64,000 nucleotides of DNA from Brumimicrobium oceani (GCF_003143775.1 NZ_QFRJ01000013.1:1-64000); one strand, 5' to 3'. Positions 35,550 through 45,488 are shown, counted from the stretch's first letter. The notes: generated by a model from the sequence alone, not told the origin. Made by a program: numbers and translations.

Positions 35550-36626
35550 ATGGCTATAACAGCAAGATATTCTTTTATTGCGTTACTTTTCACCTTACTC
35601 AAATTCCATGGCAATTCACAATTTCTGGGCGGTAAGTTTGATGGAAGCAGCAATGCACTCCTCGCTACCAACAACTGCAATTCAATTTCTGTTTCTCCAT
35701 TTTCGGGTGGAATAAACGGTGGGTTTGCTAAGGCTCACTTTGGCAACGTCTGTAACGCTATTGCAGTTAGTCCTTTTAGTGGTGGTGTAGCCGATGGATA
35801 TGCAGGTTCAAGGTTTGGCGACACCTGCTATTCCATATCCGTCAATCCATTTTCAGGAGGAATTGCAGATGGTTTTTCAAATATTAGGTATGGTGATTCT
35901 TGTAATGCTATAACTATCACTCCTTTTGCCGGTGGTTTGGCAGACGGATTTTCAAGCTTTCAAACGACCAATGAGATCTGTTATTCAATATCTGTTTCAC
36001 CTTTTTCAGGCGGGAATGCGGATGGTTTTGCCCAATTCTCTCATATTGTCGTTGATCCAGAAACTTGTACACCCCTAATTCCACTACCAATAAACCTTCT
36101 ATATTTTGATGCAATTAAAGAGATTGACAGAGTCAGGACAAAATGGGTCACTTTAAGTGAAAGAGACAATGATTATTTTACTGTTGAGAAATCAACAGAT
36201 GGATATAACTGGAAAAGCCTTGGCAAAATAAACGGTGCTGGAAATTCTACTTATGAAATTGAATACACCTTATACGATTTAGAACCTGAAATAGGTTTTC
36301 AATACTACAGATTAAAACAAACTGATTTTAATGGGGACTACGAGTACTCAACAATAAAATCTGTATTATTTGAAGAAGAAAACACCTACTCAATAACTGT
36401 TTTCCCTAATCCGACGCATGGAAATATCAACATGTCGGTATCTGGTAAAGCACTGAAAAATTCAACAATTACTATTTTTTCAAGCTTAGGAAAAACAGTA
36501 TATCACTTCGAAAATTTCTCTGGAAACAATAAAACGTTTGATCTGAGTAGGTTTGAACGTGGAATATATTTCTTACGTGTAATTGATAATAATGAGAGCA
36601 AAGTATTTAGAATTATCAAGCAATAA
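35550..36626 (+). CDS. T9SS type A sorting-domain protein with five 25-residue repeats
   Basis: A 358-residue secreted protein with a signal peptide (to about residue 24). Five repeats begin at Cys43, 68, 93, 118 and 144, with consensus C(N/Y)(S/A)IxVxPFSGGxADGF and then xxxRFGDx. A PL(P)xNLLYF linker (about residues 178-184) leads to a domain of the TKWVTLSERDNDYFTVEKS type found near T9SS ends, and a type A sorting domain (VFPNPTHGNINMSVSG, ending FRIIKQ) closes the protein. It is translated 11 bases after the SUMF1 gene. Adjacent SUMF1/repeat T9SS pairs are familiar in Bacteroidota; the function is unknown. Confidence 0.83.
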   Translation: MAITARYSFIALLFTLLKFHGNSQFLGGKFDGSSNALLATNNCNSISVSPFSGGINGGFAKAHFGNVCNAIAVSPFSGGVADGYAGSRFGDTCYSISVNPFSGGIADGFSNIRYGDSCNAITITPFAGGLADGFSSFQTTNEICYSISVSPFSGGNADGFAQFSHIVVDPETCTPLIPLPINLLYFDAIKEIDRVRTKWVTLSERDNDYFTVEKSTDGYNWKSLGKINGAGNSTYEIEYTLYDLEPEIGFQYYRLKQTDFNGDYEYSTIKSVLFEEENTYSITVFPNPTHGNINMSVSGKALKNSTITIFSSLGKTVYHFENFSGNNKTFDLSRFERGIYFLRVIDNNESKVFRIIKQ

Positions 36627-36744
36627 TTTTTAATGAATTGACTAAAATACTTGACAAATCCGTCATTTTTTTTTTCAAAAAACAGCAAGTCATTCTGCAC
36701 AAAAGGAAGCTTATCTTACAAATCGAATTTACCAAAACATTCTT

Positions 36745-37509
36745 CTAAAACCCAAACACCACATCTTCTCCTTTTTCAATATTTCCAGCATCATAAGTCC
36801 GCTCCACAAACTTCATCTTTCTACTTTTATCTATAAAAAGCAAAGTAGAACAGCGTGTTCCATAATTGTCAATATCGATAAAAATAGAGGACAGTTGCTT
36901 TTCTAATTCATCTGTTAATCCTGTTTTGGGCAGTTGATCCACATCGGCTTTCTTTTCGTTTTTAAGAATGGTAAACAATGTTTCTTGGTTCAAATTATGA
37001 CTTTGAATTTTATCCTCTAATTCACTTTTTGCGAATTCTAATTTCGGCCAAGGCGTGTTTAACAAAGCATTACTTACTCCATGAATTCCAGGTTGTATTT
37101 TAGTAATGGCATTTGAAATATTCGAATAATGATATATTCCATTTTCATCTCCTAGAAGCAAATTAAAACCATTGTACTCAGCAGCCTTCATCTTTAATTG
37201 AGAAAGATACTCTTCCGCTGAATCTGAAGACTTTAGAAAATCAGGAATTAAATTCCCTCGTGTTGGCGCATTTTCCTTAATATTTTCAATATCTCTGTAA
37301 TTGGTGACGGCTCCCCACTTGCCATTTTTACTCACTCCAAACCAAGTTCCTCCTCCTTGTAAATCTTTTCCTGCAAGAATTTCAGGCTCACTTTCTGAAT
37401 TCCAGAAATGCGCTTTTTGTGCAGGACGATCATAAAACTCATCTCTGTTGGCGATAAGAATTAAGGGATATTCTTTAGAAACGTTGTATGCAAATGCTAT
37501 TAGACACAT
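36745..37509 (-). CDS. NRDE family protein (TANGO2 homologue)
   Basis: A 254-residue protein beginning MCLIAFAYNVSKEYPLILIANRDEFYDRPA, the diagnostic NRDE motif with Cys2 as presumed N-terminal nucleophile of an Ntn-hydrolase-like fold. HFWN, GGTWFGVSKNGKWGAVTNYR and GVSNALLNTPWPKL are also conserved. The biochemical role is not settled; the eukaryotic homologue TANGO2 has been linked to heme and lipid metabolism. Cytoplasmic, monocistronic. Confidence 0.9.
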   Translation of the reverse strand: MCLIAFAYNVSKEYPLILIANRDEFYDRPAQKAHFWNSESEPEILAGKDLQGGGTWFGVSKNGKWGAVTNYRDIENIKENAPTRGNLIPDFLKSSDSAEEYLSQLKMKAAEYNGFNLLLGDENGIYHYSNISNAITKIQPGIHGVSNALLNTPWPKLEFAKSELEDKIQSHNLNQETLFTILKNEKKADVDQLPKTGLTDELEKQLSSIFIDIDNYGTRCSTLLFIDKSRKMKFVERTYDAGNIEKGEDVVFGF

Positions 37510-37716
37510 GGTATTGAAAATTAGATGTTAGATATTTAGATTTTAGATATTAGACTTTGACTAGTCTAAAACCAAAATCTCGGTACAGCAAATCCGCCCT
37601 CTGTATCTCCCTCCAAAGGGAGAGTTTCTCCGAACCAGCATTTTCTAGATAGGAATTGTTTCTTTATTAATAGTTGAAAAAGCGTTTTTTTATCTTAGCA
37701 TTCAAATACAATCTCC

Positions 37717-39462
37717 TTAAAACCTAAAGGTCAATCCTGCCATAAATTGAAATGCGTTTACTGGATATCCGTTCCAGCGTTGGTAATTTTGTGCTGCAAT
37801 ATTATTGAAATTAGCGAAGATGGATAAACGTGGTGTGTACCTAAATTCTGCTCCAATATTCACATCCGCCAAAACTCCTAGTTTTTTGAAATACATTCCA
37901 TCCTCAAGCTTTGCTCCTTCCAATGTTGGGTCAAAAACGCGTGCATTACGCCCTGTTTCCAACGAAAAATCAACTTTAGCAATTAATTTATCTGCAATAT
38001 TGTACGTTCCTCTCGTAATTAATTCCAATTGTGGAAGATTCCATGCATAAGGATTGTTGTTGGCTGCGTAAGTATTAAAACGACCGATAAGATCAATTTT
38101 TAATTTTTCGTCTTGTTGATAAGAGATGCTACCAGAAATTGTGGTTACCGCAACTGTATCATATTCTACTCGAAATTGATTTCCTGAAGAATAAATGGTG
38201 TCGTTGATAAACAAAGCGTGATTTCTCCAGTTCATAAAGGCAACATTGGCATTAAAACTAATGCGAGAAGTTAATGTTCCTTTAATCCCGAAATGAAACT
38301 TATATCTGCTTTCATTTTTAATTTGGTTATTAGAGCCAATAAATTCATTTTCGGCTGCCAAATGCGCGAAACGTTGTTGCTTTAATCCTCCTTCAACTCC
38401 CGCGTAAGGAATAAAAATATCATCAAATAAAGAATAACGCACTTCTGCAATCGGATATAGGCTGGCTTTCGTTTCTTCATGAACATCCAAAGCAAACTCC
38501 CCTCCTACTTTGAATTGAAGTTTTTCATTCATTCCATAAAAGCTGGTTACTGGTCGCAATTGGATTACTGTGTTTTTGGAAACTATTCCGGTGTCCAAAA
38601 GTGCAATTGAAGTATCTCCAATGCCATATTTATAACCGTTATAACCGATATCTAAATCCGCACGAAGATTGGACAATAAGACATTCGAACTTGTATTGTA
38701 TTGCCAACTGGTTTTAATTCCAATGAAATTCTCTCTACCTCGCCAGTCTGACAAACTATCGGCTTCTGGTTTTCTATCGCTGAAATTATCGTATTCTACA
38801 CCAATTCTATAATTCAACATGGCTGAATCTTTCTTGTGAGAATCGTAAAAAGCATTGAAACCAAAAGATTGATAGCGCTGTTTGATGCTGTCTCTATCGG
38901 CATCGGGATTTTGAAATCCATAATAATGCAATCCTTGGTTCAAATAATGCGCTCCTCCACCATAAGAAAAACGACTTTCTTCCACTTTTCCAAAGGCTTT
39001 AACGCTTGTTTTATCATACATCGAAGGTGCATATTCGCTAATTTCACCCCATTCTGAATGATGTAAAGCATGTGCTCCCCAATTGTATTTTCTAGAACGT
39101 GTCGAGTTATAATACACTTCTCCCAAACCTCTCAATCGACTTCCTCCACCAATTTTAGCGTAGCCGTTGTACAACTGAGAAAGTTGTGGACGATGACGAA
39201 TATTTGCCGGCTCAATTCCCTCCACCTCAAAAGAAGTTTCTTCTTTTAAAACCAGTAAAGGATAAACCAAAACAGGTGAAGTAATTGCCGTATCAATCAT
39301 TTTTGGACGCAAATAAATACGAGATGCAGGTGTAATTGAACGATCTGAATCCGTAACAATATTTACATCACCTCCACCCTGACCAAAAGCCAATGGCATA
39401 GAGAAAAATACGCTTGTCACTGCGCTAAAAAATAAAACCATCTGCTTATTCATCGCCTCCAT
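37717..39462 (-). CDS. TonB-receptor-like outer-membrane barrel protein, partner of TPR gene
   Basis: A 581-residue protein with signal peptide (MPLAFGQ, cleavage near residue 28), a short disordered stretch and then a large beta-barrel of alternating aromatic strands ending in FQFMAGLTFRF, the outer-membrane insertion signature. It has no plug domain, so it is a barrel related to TonB receptors rather than a full receptor. It overlaps the preceding TPR gene by 17 bases, indicating co-translation. An alternative start at residue 4 (MNKQM) would reduce the overlap. The ligand is unknown. Confidence 0.75.
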   Translation of the reverse strand: MEAMNKQMVLFFSAVTSVFFSMPLAFGQGGGDVNIVTDSDRSITPASRIYLRPKMIDTAITSPVLVYPLLVLKEETSFEVEGIEPANIRHRPQLSQLYNGYAKIGGGSRLRGLGEVYYNSTRSRKYNWGAHALHHSEWGEISEYAPSMYDKTSVKAFGKVEESRFSYGGGAHYLNQGLHYYGFQNPDADRDSIKQRYQSFGFNAFYDSHKKDSAMLNYRIGVEYDNFSDRKPEADSLSDWRGRENFIGIKTSWQYNTSSNVLLSNLRADLDIGYNGYKYGIGDTSIALLDTGIVSKNTVIQLRPVTSFYGMNEKLQFKVGGEFALDVHEETKASLYPIAEVRYSLFDDIFIPYAGVEGGLKQQRFAHLAAENEFIGSNNQIKNESRYKFHFGIKGTLTSRISFNANVAFMNWRNHALFINDTIYSSGNQFRVEYDTVAVTTISGSISYQQDEKLKIDLIGRFNTYAANNNPYAWNLPQLELITRGTYNIADKLIAKVDFSLETGRNARVFDPTLEGAKLEDGMYFKKLGVLADVNIGAEFRYTPRLSIFANFNNIAAQNYQRWNGYPVNAFQFMAGLTFRF

Positions 39463-42400
39463 TATTTATGTCAATCATTCTGTTTGTATCGTCCTCGAAA
39501 TCGTCTGGTGAGTTTTTCAATTGCATCAATTCAGACTTTACCTTATCTGCTTCTATCAATACACCATCATTTTGATTCGGGTAGTTTTTAATTACTAAAT
39601 CAATCGTTTGCTCTGCTTGAAACAAATCATCTTTCATCATGAAAACTCTTGTTTGCAATATCAATGATTTCGCAATCCAATAGTCATAAGCTGGTTTTCG
39701 CTGCAACAATTCATTGTGCAATTGTTCCGCTTTTGCATAATCTTCTAAATGATAATTGGCATAGGTTAAAGTATAAAGCGCTTCGGTTCCACGAACTTTC
39801 CCCGTATTGTCTGCTGTCCAACGCAAGAAAGGCAATGATTTTTGATATTCTTTTATCTCGAACATCGACATTCCAGCAATGTAATTTCCTTCGATTCTGA
39901 TTTCTTTGTCATCCAACAACTCATCTTGCAATACTTTATTGGCGGCAATAGCAGCTTTTGCGAAATTCTCAAGTATGAAATTAGTTCGCATTAGTCCAAC
40001 ACGCGTATTGAAAACAATCTGAGCTTTCGAAGCCAAACTTTCCAATTTTTCATAATGAGGCAAAGCACGCGAATACTCCTCATTGTTATATAGCAATTTC
40101 GACGTTCTCACCAATGCCTCTTCTGTAAAAGCTGAATTTGGTCTGTTGATGATGTTTTCGTAATAAGTAATTGCCAATTCTTCTTCACTACGTTGGTAAT
40201 AAATATCTGCCAAATAGCTCAACAATTGAACAGTGAATCTGCCATTCGGATAACGGTTCAAATATTTATTTAACTCTGGAATAGCTTCATCATAATTTTC
40301 GTTGACATATAATTCACTTGCTGTTTCATAAAAGAAAATCTCTTCATCATCTTCAGAAATATCGGCACAAGCATATTCTTTACTCAAACCAACGATTTTA
40401 TCCTGACGACGCGTTGCTCTGTACACATCTACAATTCCTTGCGTTGCTCTTTTACATGTTGGATCATCCAAAGTAAATTCACTTAAAACACGACGGAAAT
40501 AGCTTTCAGATTCCTGATACTTTTCTTGCTTAAACTTAATATCAGCAATCTCAATCAAGGCGTCTTTAACCAAAATGTTATCTGGATAGTTATTGACTAT
40601 GTGTTCAAAATTAATGAGTGCATTGTCATAGTTTCCGCCATTTTTATAACTCATGGCAATGTCAAATTTCGCTGGAATTACGAATGATGACTTTGGAAAA
40701 TCTTTTAGGATTCTATTTAGAGTAGAAATCTGTTCAGCTCTTTTTCCTGGAATGAGCTTATACACTTTGGATAAGGAATAGAGGTAATGATCTTTCTTCG
40801 CAATTTTGTAGCTTAGTGCCTTTTCATAATTCATGGCGGACTTCTGAAAATCTGGGTCTTCTTTTGTATAATAGCAATCACCAATTCTAGCGAAGGCATC
40901 CGCCAATTTATTCTCGTTTTGGATATCATTTAACTGCGTAAAAGTCCTAAAAGCTTGAATGGCTTGTGTCCAGTCTTCTTGCTCAAAATAGATATAAGCG
41001 ATGTTGTAGTATGCCGATTGCTTCAATTCTACATCATTCATTCCCGGCACGTTTAAGAACTCTCTAAATTCTTGAAGCGACAAACTCCATTCTTTCATCA
41101 TGTAATGCGCATCTGCCTCCCAAAACTTGGCTTTTCCGGTAATCATTGGATCTACATCATATTTCGCCACTCCTTTAAGTGCTGAAATACAACCTGGAAA
41201 ATCGCCACGCTCGTACTTCTCAATTCCCATATTATAGGAAACCACCTGATAAGCTGTTTTTAATTTGATGTTTAAATTCGGAATGCGTTCTAATGATTTC
41301 AATGCTTCTGCATAGTTTTTTGTACTCGAATAAACGTTGACCAAGTAACTATACACATCTTCTTTTCTCTCAGAATTTGGAAACTCAGTTAAAAACAATT
41401 CAAATGCTTTAATGGCTTCGTTATATGGATTATAGTCTAGCTTATAAGATAAAACCGCATAATTATACAAAGCATCTTCTTGAACTATAGGGTCAAAGTT
41501 CAGCCCTGCTGCCGACCTAAATGCTGTTCTTGCGTAATTGAGTTCTTCTTTGTACAAATAAGCTTGCGCAATATGATAAAAAGAAGTTTGTCCTAACTTA
41601 TCTTCAGTTCTTGAAACACGATCAAACAAGCGAATGGCCTTTTCATAATTATTACTTTTGAAGTAAGCGTAGCCCAATGCATAACTTTGATCGCGAGACA
41701 TTGGTTTTCTATTGCTATAATCTTCCAGGTAAGCAACTGCCTCATCAAACTTCTCAACTTTGTAATAAGCATCTCCAATTAGCAGATTCATTTCAGCAGA
41801 ATTATTGGCAATTCCATTCTCTTCTGCCGAGAAATTTGGGGCAAATTCTGTGACTTTCTCATAGTCTCCAAGTAAATAATAGATTTGAGTGAGGTAGTAC
41901 GAAACTTCATCCTTAAAAGTAGGATTCTCTCTCAGTTTCAAGAAACCAACCAAAGCCTCACTGTAGGTTTTATTTTTGTAAGCTATGTGCGAATAATAAT
42001 ACAAGGCTGGAGCGCTATAACTAGAATTGCCATCTTTAATATCGAAGAATTCATTTCTTGCCGCAGTGTAGTCACTCAGTTGAAAATTGGAATAACCTAA
42101 CTTAAAATGGTAAGCTGCGACTTGAGCGGTATCAATCTGCGTGGGATCTGTTTTGTACAACCATTCTCTGGCATCTTTATATTTCTTACGCTGATAAAAA
42201 TGCTCGCCGATCTTGAAGTAAATTCCATTTTTGTATATGCTTTCTGGATATTCATTATTGAATTCCATCAATATTTTCACGGCATCTGTATTATACAACT
42301 CCAAAGCCGAAATTCCAACATAGTATCTTGCTTTGATGTATTGAGGATCCTGAGGATCAGAAAACCCTTCTAAAAAAGTTGTAAAAACCTCACGGGCAGC

Positions 42401-42541
42401 ACTGTACTGTTCTTTTTCAAACAATTCCTCTGCACGATAAAAATCTGCATAATCTCCACTATATTTCTCAGTGGATTGACTCCAAACTACTGCAGATAGG
42501 AGTATAGAAACGAGAAAAATAAAACCACGCGTTGTAATCAT
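39446..42541 (-). CDS. Large TPR protein
   Basis: A 1031-residue protein with a signal peptide (ITTRGFIFLVSILLSAVVWSQ), then many tetratricopeptide repeats across the whole length (for example YFKIGEHFYQRKKYKDAREWL, DAYYKVEKFDEAVAYLEDYS, ADIYYQRSEEELAITYYENI). Such long periplasmic TPR proteins scaffold protein complexes, in Bacteroidota often at the outer membrane together with a beta-barrel partner. Its stop overlaps the barrel gene at 37717. No enzymatic domain. Confidence 0.88.
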   Translation of the reverse strand: MITTRGFIFLVSILLSAVVWSQSTEKYSGDYADFYRAEELFEKEQYSAAREVFTTFLEGFSDPQDPQYIKARYYVGISALELYNTDAVKILMEFNNEYPESIYKNGIYFKIGEHFYQRKKYKDAREWLYKTDPTQIDTAQVAAYHFKLGYSNFQLSDYTAARNEFFDIKDGNSSYSAPALYYYSHIAYKNKTYSEALVGFLKLRENPTFKDEVSYYLTQIYYLLGDYEKVTEFAPNFSAEENGIANNSAEMNLLIGDAYYKVEKFDEAVAYLEDYSNRKPMSRDQSYALGYAYFKSNNYEKAIRLFDRVSRTEDKLGQTSFYHIAQAYLYKEELNYARTAFRSAAGLNFDPIVQEDALYNYAVLSYKLDYNPYNEAIKAFELFLTEFPNSERKEDVYSYLVNVYSSTKNYAEALKSLERIPNLNIKLKTAYQVVSYNMGIEKYERGDFPGCISALKGVAKYDVDPMITGKAKFWEADAHYMMKEWSLSLQEFREFLNVPGMNDVELKQSAYYNIAYIYFEQEDWTQAIQAFRTFTQLNDIQNENKLADAFARIGDCYYTKEDPDFQKSAMNYEKALSYKIAKKDHYLYSLSKVYKLIPGKRAEQISTLNRILKDFPKSSFVIPAKFDIAMSYKNGGNYDNALINFEHIVNNYPDNILVKDALIEIADIKFKQEKYQESESYFRRVLSEFTLDDPTCKRATQGIVDVYRATRRQDKIVGLSKEYACADISEDDEEIFFYETASELYVNENYDEAIPELNKYLNRYPNGRFTVQLLSYLADIYYQRSEEELAITYYENIINRPNSAFTEEALVRTSKLLYNNEEYSRALPHYEKLESLASKAQIVFNTRVGLMRTNFILENFAKAAIAANKVLQDELLDDKEIRIEGNYIAGMSMFEIKEYQKSLPFLRWTADNTGKVRGTEALYTLTYANYHLEDYAKAEQLHNELLQRKPAYDYWIAKSLILQTRVFMMKDDLFQAEQTIDLVIKNYPNQNDGVLIEADKVKSELMQLKNSPDDFEDDTNRMIDINNGGDE

Positions 42542-42707
42542 CGTAAGACTTTAATAAATACTTTTACTTTAACCTATAAAAATAGGGAGTATAGCCAAGG
42601 GAAAATGGCAAGCTGTGAAAAGTTTTAAACGCATTTCTGTTAAGATTGTTATTTGTTGACCTAATTTTCTTTTATTATTTTAATCATCTTTGTAAAAACA
42701 ATTAACT

Positions 42708-43415
42708 GTGGAGAAGGTAATCAATATTATTCAGGGAAGAGTTGAGCAGAAAAAAGTAACTGTTCTGCAAGATGTTAACGTAACAATTTCTTCGAAAGAA
42801 TTTGTTTATCTGATTGGTAAAACGGGTTCTGGAAAGAGTAGTTTTTTGAAAACCTTGTATGCTGACTTGCGTCTTGTTGATGGTCAAGGAGAAGTTGTGG
42901 GCTATGATTTAAACAAACTCAAGAAACGTGAGATTCCATTATTGAGAAGAAAAATTGGGATTGTTTTTCAAGATTTCCAACTGTTGACAGACCGCTCTGT
43001 CATGAAAAATCTATTTTTTGTCATGAAAGCCACCGGCTGGAAAAAGAAAGCAATTATGGAGCAACGCGGTCTTGAAGTTTTGCGTATGGTAGGAATTGAG
43101 GAAAAGGCTTACAAAATGCCCCATGAGCTTTCGGGCGGGGAACAACAAAGAGTTTCTATTGCCCGTGCGCTTCTTAACAATCCAGAGTTGATTTTAGCAG
43201 ATGAGCCTACGGGGAACCTAGACCCTGAAACTTCCGGAGCTATCATGAATTTGTTGCATGCTATCGCCAAAGAAGGAACCGCAATGCTAATGGCAACACA
43301 CGACATGGGATTAGTTGAGAAATTCCCAGGAAGAGTCTTACGTGTGGAGAAAAACACCATTAAAGAAGTGGAAGCCATGGGGAACTTTAATCCGTTTGAA
43401 GTGAAAGAATTTTAG
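42708..43415 (+). CDS. ftsE: Cell division ATP-binding protein FtsE
   Basis: A 235-residue ABC ATPase of the FtsE type. It pairs with FtsX at the inner membrane to control peptidoglycan hydrolases during division. Walker A GKTGSGKS, signature LSGGEQQRVSIARAL, Walker B LILADEPTGNLD, H-loop ATHD. The start is GTG at 42708, preceded by CATCTTTG (one mismatch to TAnnTTTG) about 20 bases upstream; no better ATG exists. FtsX is not encoded next to it. It diverges from the TPR gene. Confidence 0.88.
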   Translation: MEKVINIIQGRVEQKKVTVLQDVNVTISSKEFVYLIGKTGSGKSSFLKTLYADLRLVDGQGEVVGYDLNKLKKREIPLLRRKIGIVFQDFQLLTDRSVMKNLFFVMKATGWKKKAIMEQRGLEVLRMVGIEEKAYKMPHELSGGEQQRVSIARALLNNPELILADEPTGNLDPETSGAIMNLLHAIAKEGTAMLMATHDMGLVEKFPGRVLRVEKNTIKEVEAMGNFNPFEVKEF

Positions 43416-43561
43416 GAACTTATTCGCGTATTGGAAAAGGTAAATTCAAACCATCTCTCTATACTAGCATCTACATCCAGCTCTTCGCTTATGCTTTTTT
43501 CAGTTTTCATAGGATCAGTGAAAGGCTAATTTCGACCGAACACCTCTTGACCCCTGATTGT

Positions 43562-43900
43562 CTACAATAGTGTTAGCACATTTTCGGGTGGTCTTCCCAC
43601 AACTGCTTTTTCACCTTTAATAAAAATTGGACGTTCAATTAATTTTGGATATTCTACAAATGCTGTGATCCATTCGTCATCATTTAAGGTTTTTCCTTTA
43701 AAATGCTCTTTGTACGCTGCCTCTCCTTTTCTTACAATGTCCTCCGCTTTCATATCTAGCTTCTTTAACAAAGCTTTCAATTCCGCTTTACTTGGAGTAT
43801 TCTCTAAGTATTTCACAACTTCTACATCCAGCCCTTTTTCTTCTAATAATTGTAAAGCGTTTCTACTTTTGGAACAGCGAGGATTGTGATAAATTTTCAT
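43562..43900 (-). CDS. ArsC family (Spx/MgsR-like) reductase, arsenate reductase-type
   Basis: A 112-residue thioredoxin-fold protein with the ArsC signature NPRCSKSR (Cys9) and RPIF...VGRPP. It acts on arsenate using glutaredoxin/glutathione, or is an ArsC-like protein of unproven activity (YffB type). Length is normal. It starts 17 bases after the MlaF gene stop codon and may be co-transcribed with mlaE-mlaF; no other arsenic genes are nearby. Confidence 0.88.
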   Translation of the reverse strand: MKIYHNPRCSKSRNALQLLEEKGLDVEVVKYLENTPSKAELKALLKKLDMKAEDIVRKGEAAYKEHFKGKTLNDDEWITAFVEYPKLIERPIFIKGEKAVVGRPPENVLTLL

Positions 43901-43917
43901 ATTCTAAATCTTTTATT

Positions 43918-44673
43918 TTAAGCCAACTTCCCTTTTAAGGTCTTCATAAATTTGGAAGCATAAACGAAATTATTAATTTCCTTATTGTCTGTTTTAATGA
44001 TTTCTTCTTTAGTTCCTTGCCACCAATTTCTCCCGTTGTATATAAAAACAATATGATCTCCAATTTCAATTACACTATTCATATCATGAGTAATCACCAC
44101 TGTTGTCATATTGTATTCATAAGTAATTTCCTGAATAAGGTTATCTATCAATATAGAAGTACTTGGGTCTAAACCGGAATTGGGCTCATCGCAAAACAAG
44201 TATTTTGGCTTCATGGAAATTGCCCTGGCAATCGCAACACGCTTCATCATCCCACCGCTCAACTCAGCAGGCAAAAGTTTATTTCTACCCACCAAATCAA
44301 CACGTTCCAGACAAAAATTAGCCCTATCCTCCATTTCCTTCTTAGACATTTTGGTAAACATCTTTAAAGGAAACATGATATTTTCTTCCACTGTCATGGA
44401 ATCAAAAAGTGCTGAACCTTGAAAAAGCATACCAATCTCTGTTCTGATTCCTTTTCGTTCTTTTCTGTTCATCTTAGAGAAATCTCTATCGTTGTACAGA
44501 ACGCTTCCAGAGTCTACCTCCATTAAACCAACAATACATTTGGTAAGAACGGATTTTCCTTGTCCGGATTGACCAATAATCAAGTTTACTTTTCCTGCTT
44601 CGAACTTAGCCGAAAAATCATGCAAAACGTGATTATCCCCAAATGATTTATTTATACCTTTCACTTCAACCAT
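43918..44673 (-). CDS. mlaF: ABC transporter ATP-binding protein, MlaF-like
   Basis: A 251-residue ATPase. Walker A GQSGQGKS, signature LSGGMMKRVAIARAI, Walker B YLFCDEPNSGLDP and H-loop ITHDMN fit the MlaF/YrbF (phospholipid trafficking) branch. It forms a one-base stop/start overlap (TAATG) with the permease gene upstream. An MCE/MlaD protein is not encoded in the window. It is predicted to drive retrograde or anterograde lipid movement across the envelope. Confidence 0.88.
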   Translation of the reverse strand: MVEVKGINKSFGDNHVLHDFSAKFEAGKVNLIIGQSGQGKSVLTKCIVGLMEVDSGSVLYNDRDFSKMNRKERKGIRTEIGMLFQGSALFDSMTVEENIMFPLKMFTKMSKKEMEDRANFCLERVDLVGRNKLLPAELSGGMMKRVAIARAISMKPKYLFCDEPNSGLDPSTSILIDNLIQEITYEYNMTTVVITHDMNSVIEIGDHIVFIYNGRNWWQGTKEEIIKTDNKEINNFVYASKFMKTLKGKLA

Positions 44674-45413
44674 TACATCAGAATTAATTGGGTGAGTACA
44701 AAATTGGTCAATAGAATAACGATGCTACTCCAAACCACTGCATGGGTAGAGGAAGTCCCCACATCTAACGCTCCACCTTTGGTATAATACCCGTAAAAGG
44801 AAGACACTGACACAATGATAAATGCAAAAACACAAGTTTTCACCAAAGCATAAATAATATCGCTTGTTTTGAAGAAAGCGCGCACACCATAAACAAACTC
44901 TTCATGCGAAGCTAAACCAGATGCTGTAACAGAATAATACCCCCCCAGAATGCTTAATCCCATAGAAAAAATAATTAAGAATGGAAAAAAGAAAACAGCG
45001 GCAATTATTTTTGGCAAAACAAGGAAAGACAGTGAGTTCACCCCCATTATTTCAAGAGCATCAATCTGTTCAGTTACTTTCATTGTTCCAATTTCGGAAG
45101 CAATATTAGAACCCACCTTACCCGCTAGAATAAGCGAAATAATGGTTGGAGAAAACTCTAAAATGGTACTGGATCGGGTGATGTAACCAATGGTATACTT
45201 GGGGAGTAAGGGACTATCCATATTTGAGGCGGTTTGCAATGCAATTACAGCCCCCATAAAAACGGATAAAATAGCCACTATTCCTGCCGAATTTATTCCA
45301 ATTGTATTAATCTCTGATATTGTACGGGTATAATATACTTTAAAGCGTTCTGGCTTAGAGAACACCTCTTTCATCATTCCAACGTATTTTCCTATGCTTA
45401 CTATATAGCTCAT
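44673..45413 (-). CDS. mlaE: MlaE family ABC transporter permease
   Basis: A 246-residue polytopic permease with the MlaE features GVVAILSVFMGAVIALQTA-type segments, EFSPTIISLILAGKVGSNIASEIGTMKVTEQIDALEIMGV and PKIIAAVFFFPFL. Five transmembrane segments. The ATPase gene overlaps its stop. It precedes mlaF and the ArsC-like gene in one direction; divergent from the SprT-like gene. Part of the phospholipid transport system that maintains outer-membrane asymmetry. Confidence 0.9.
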   Translation of the reverse strand: MSYIVSIGKYVGMMKEVFSKPERFKVYYTRTISEINTIGINSAGIVAILSVFMGAVIALQTASNMDSPLLPKYTIGYITRSSTILEFSPTIISLILAGKVGSNIASEIGTMKVTEQIDALEIMGVNSLSFLVLPKIIAAVFFFPFLIIFSMGLSILGGYYSVTASGLASHEEFVYGVRAFFKTSDIIYALVKTCVFAFIIVSVSSFYGYYTKGGALDVGTSSTHAVVWSSIVILLTNFVLTQLILM

Positions 45414-45480
45414 TACTATGCTAAATTAATAGCTTATTCTTAAACGAGACAAATTATTCGATAAAAAATAAACTTATAAT

Positions 45481-45488
45481 TACATTTG
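45481..45488 (+). promoter_or_regulatory. -7 element close to the SprT start
   Basis: TACATTTG matches TAnnTTTG and ends four bases before the GTG start at 45493. The transcript would begin at or near the start codon, so it may be leaderless; no -33 TTG is visible at the usual distance. Confidence 0.45.

Noticed and set aside
37510-37716. AT-rich TTAGAT repeats before the NRDE gene
   Set aside because: Short, imperfect, low-complexity tandem copies; no symmetrical or coding structure.
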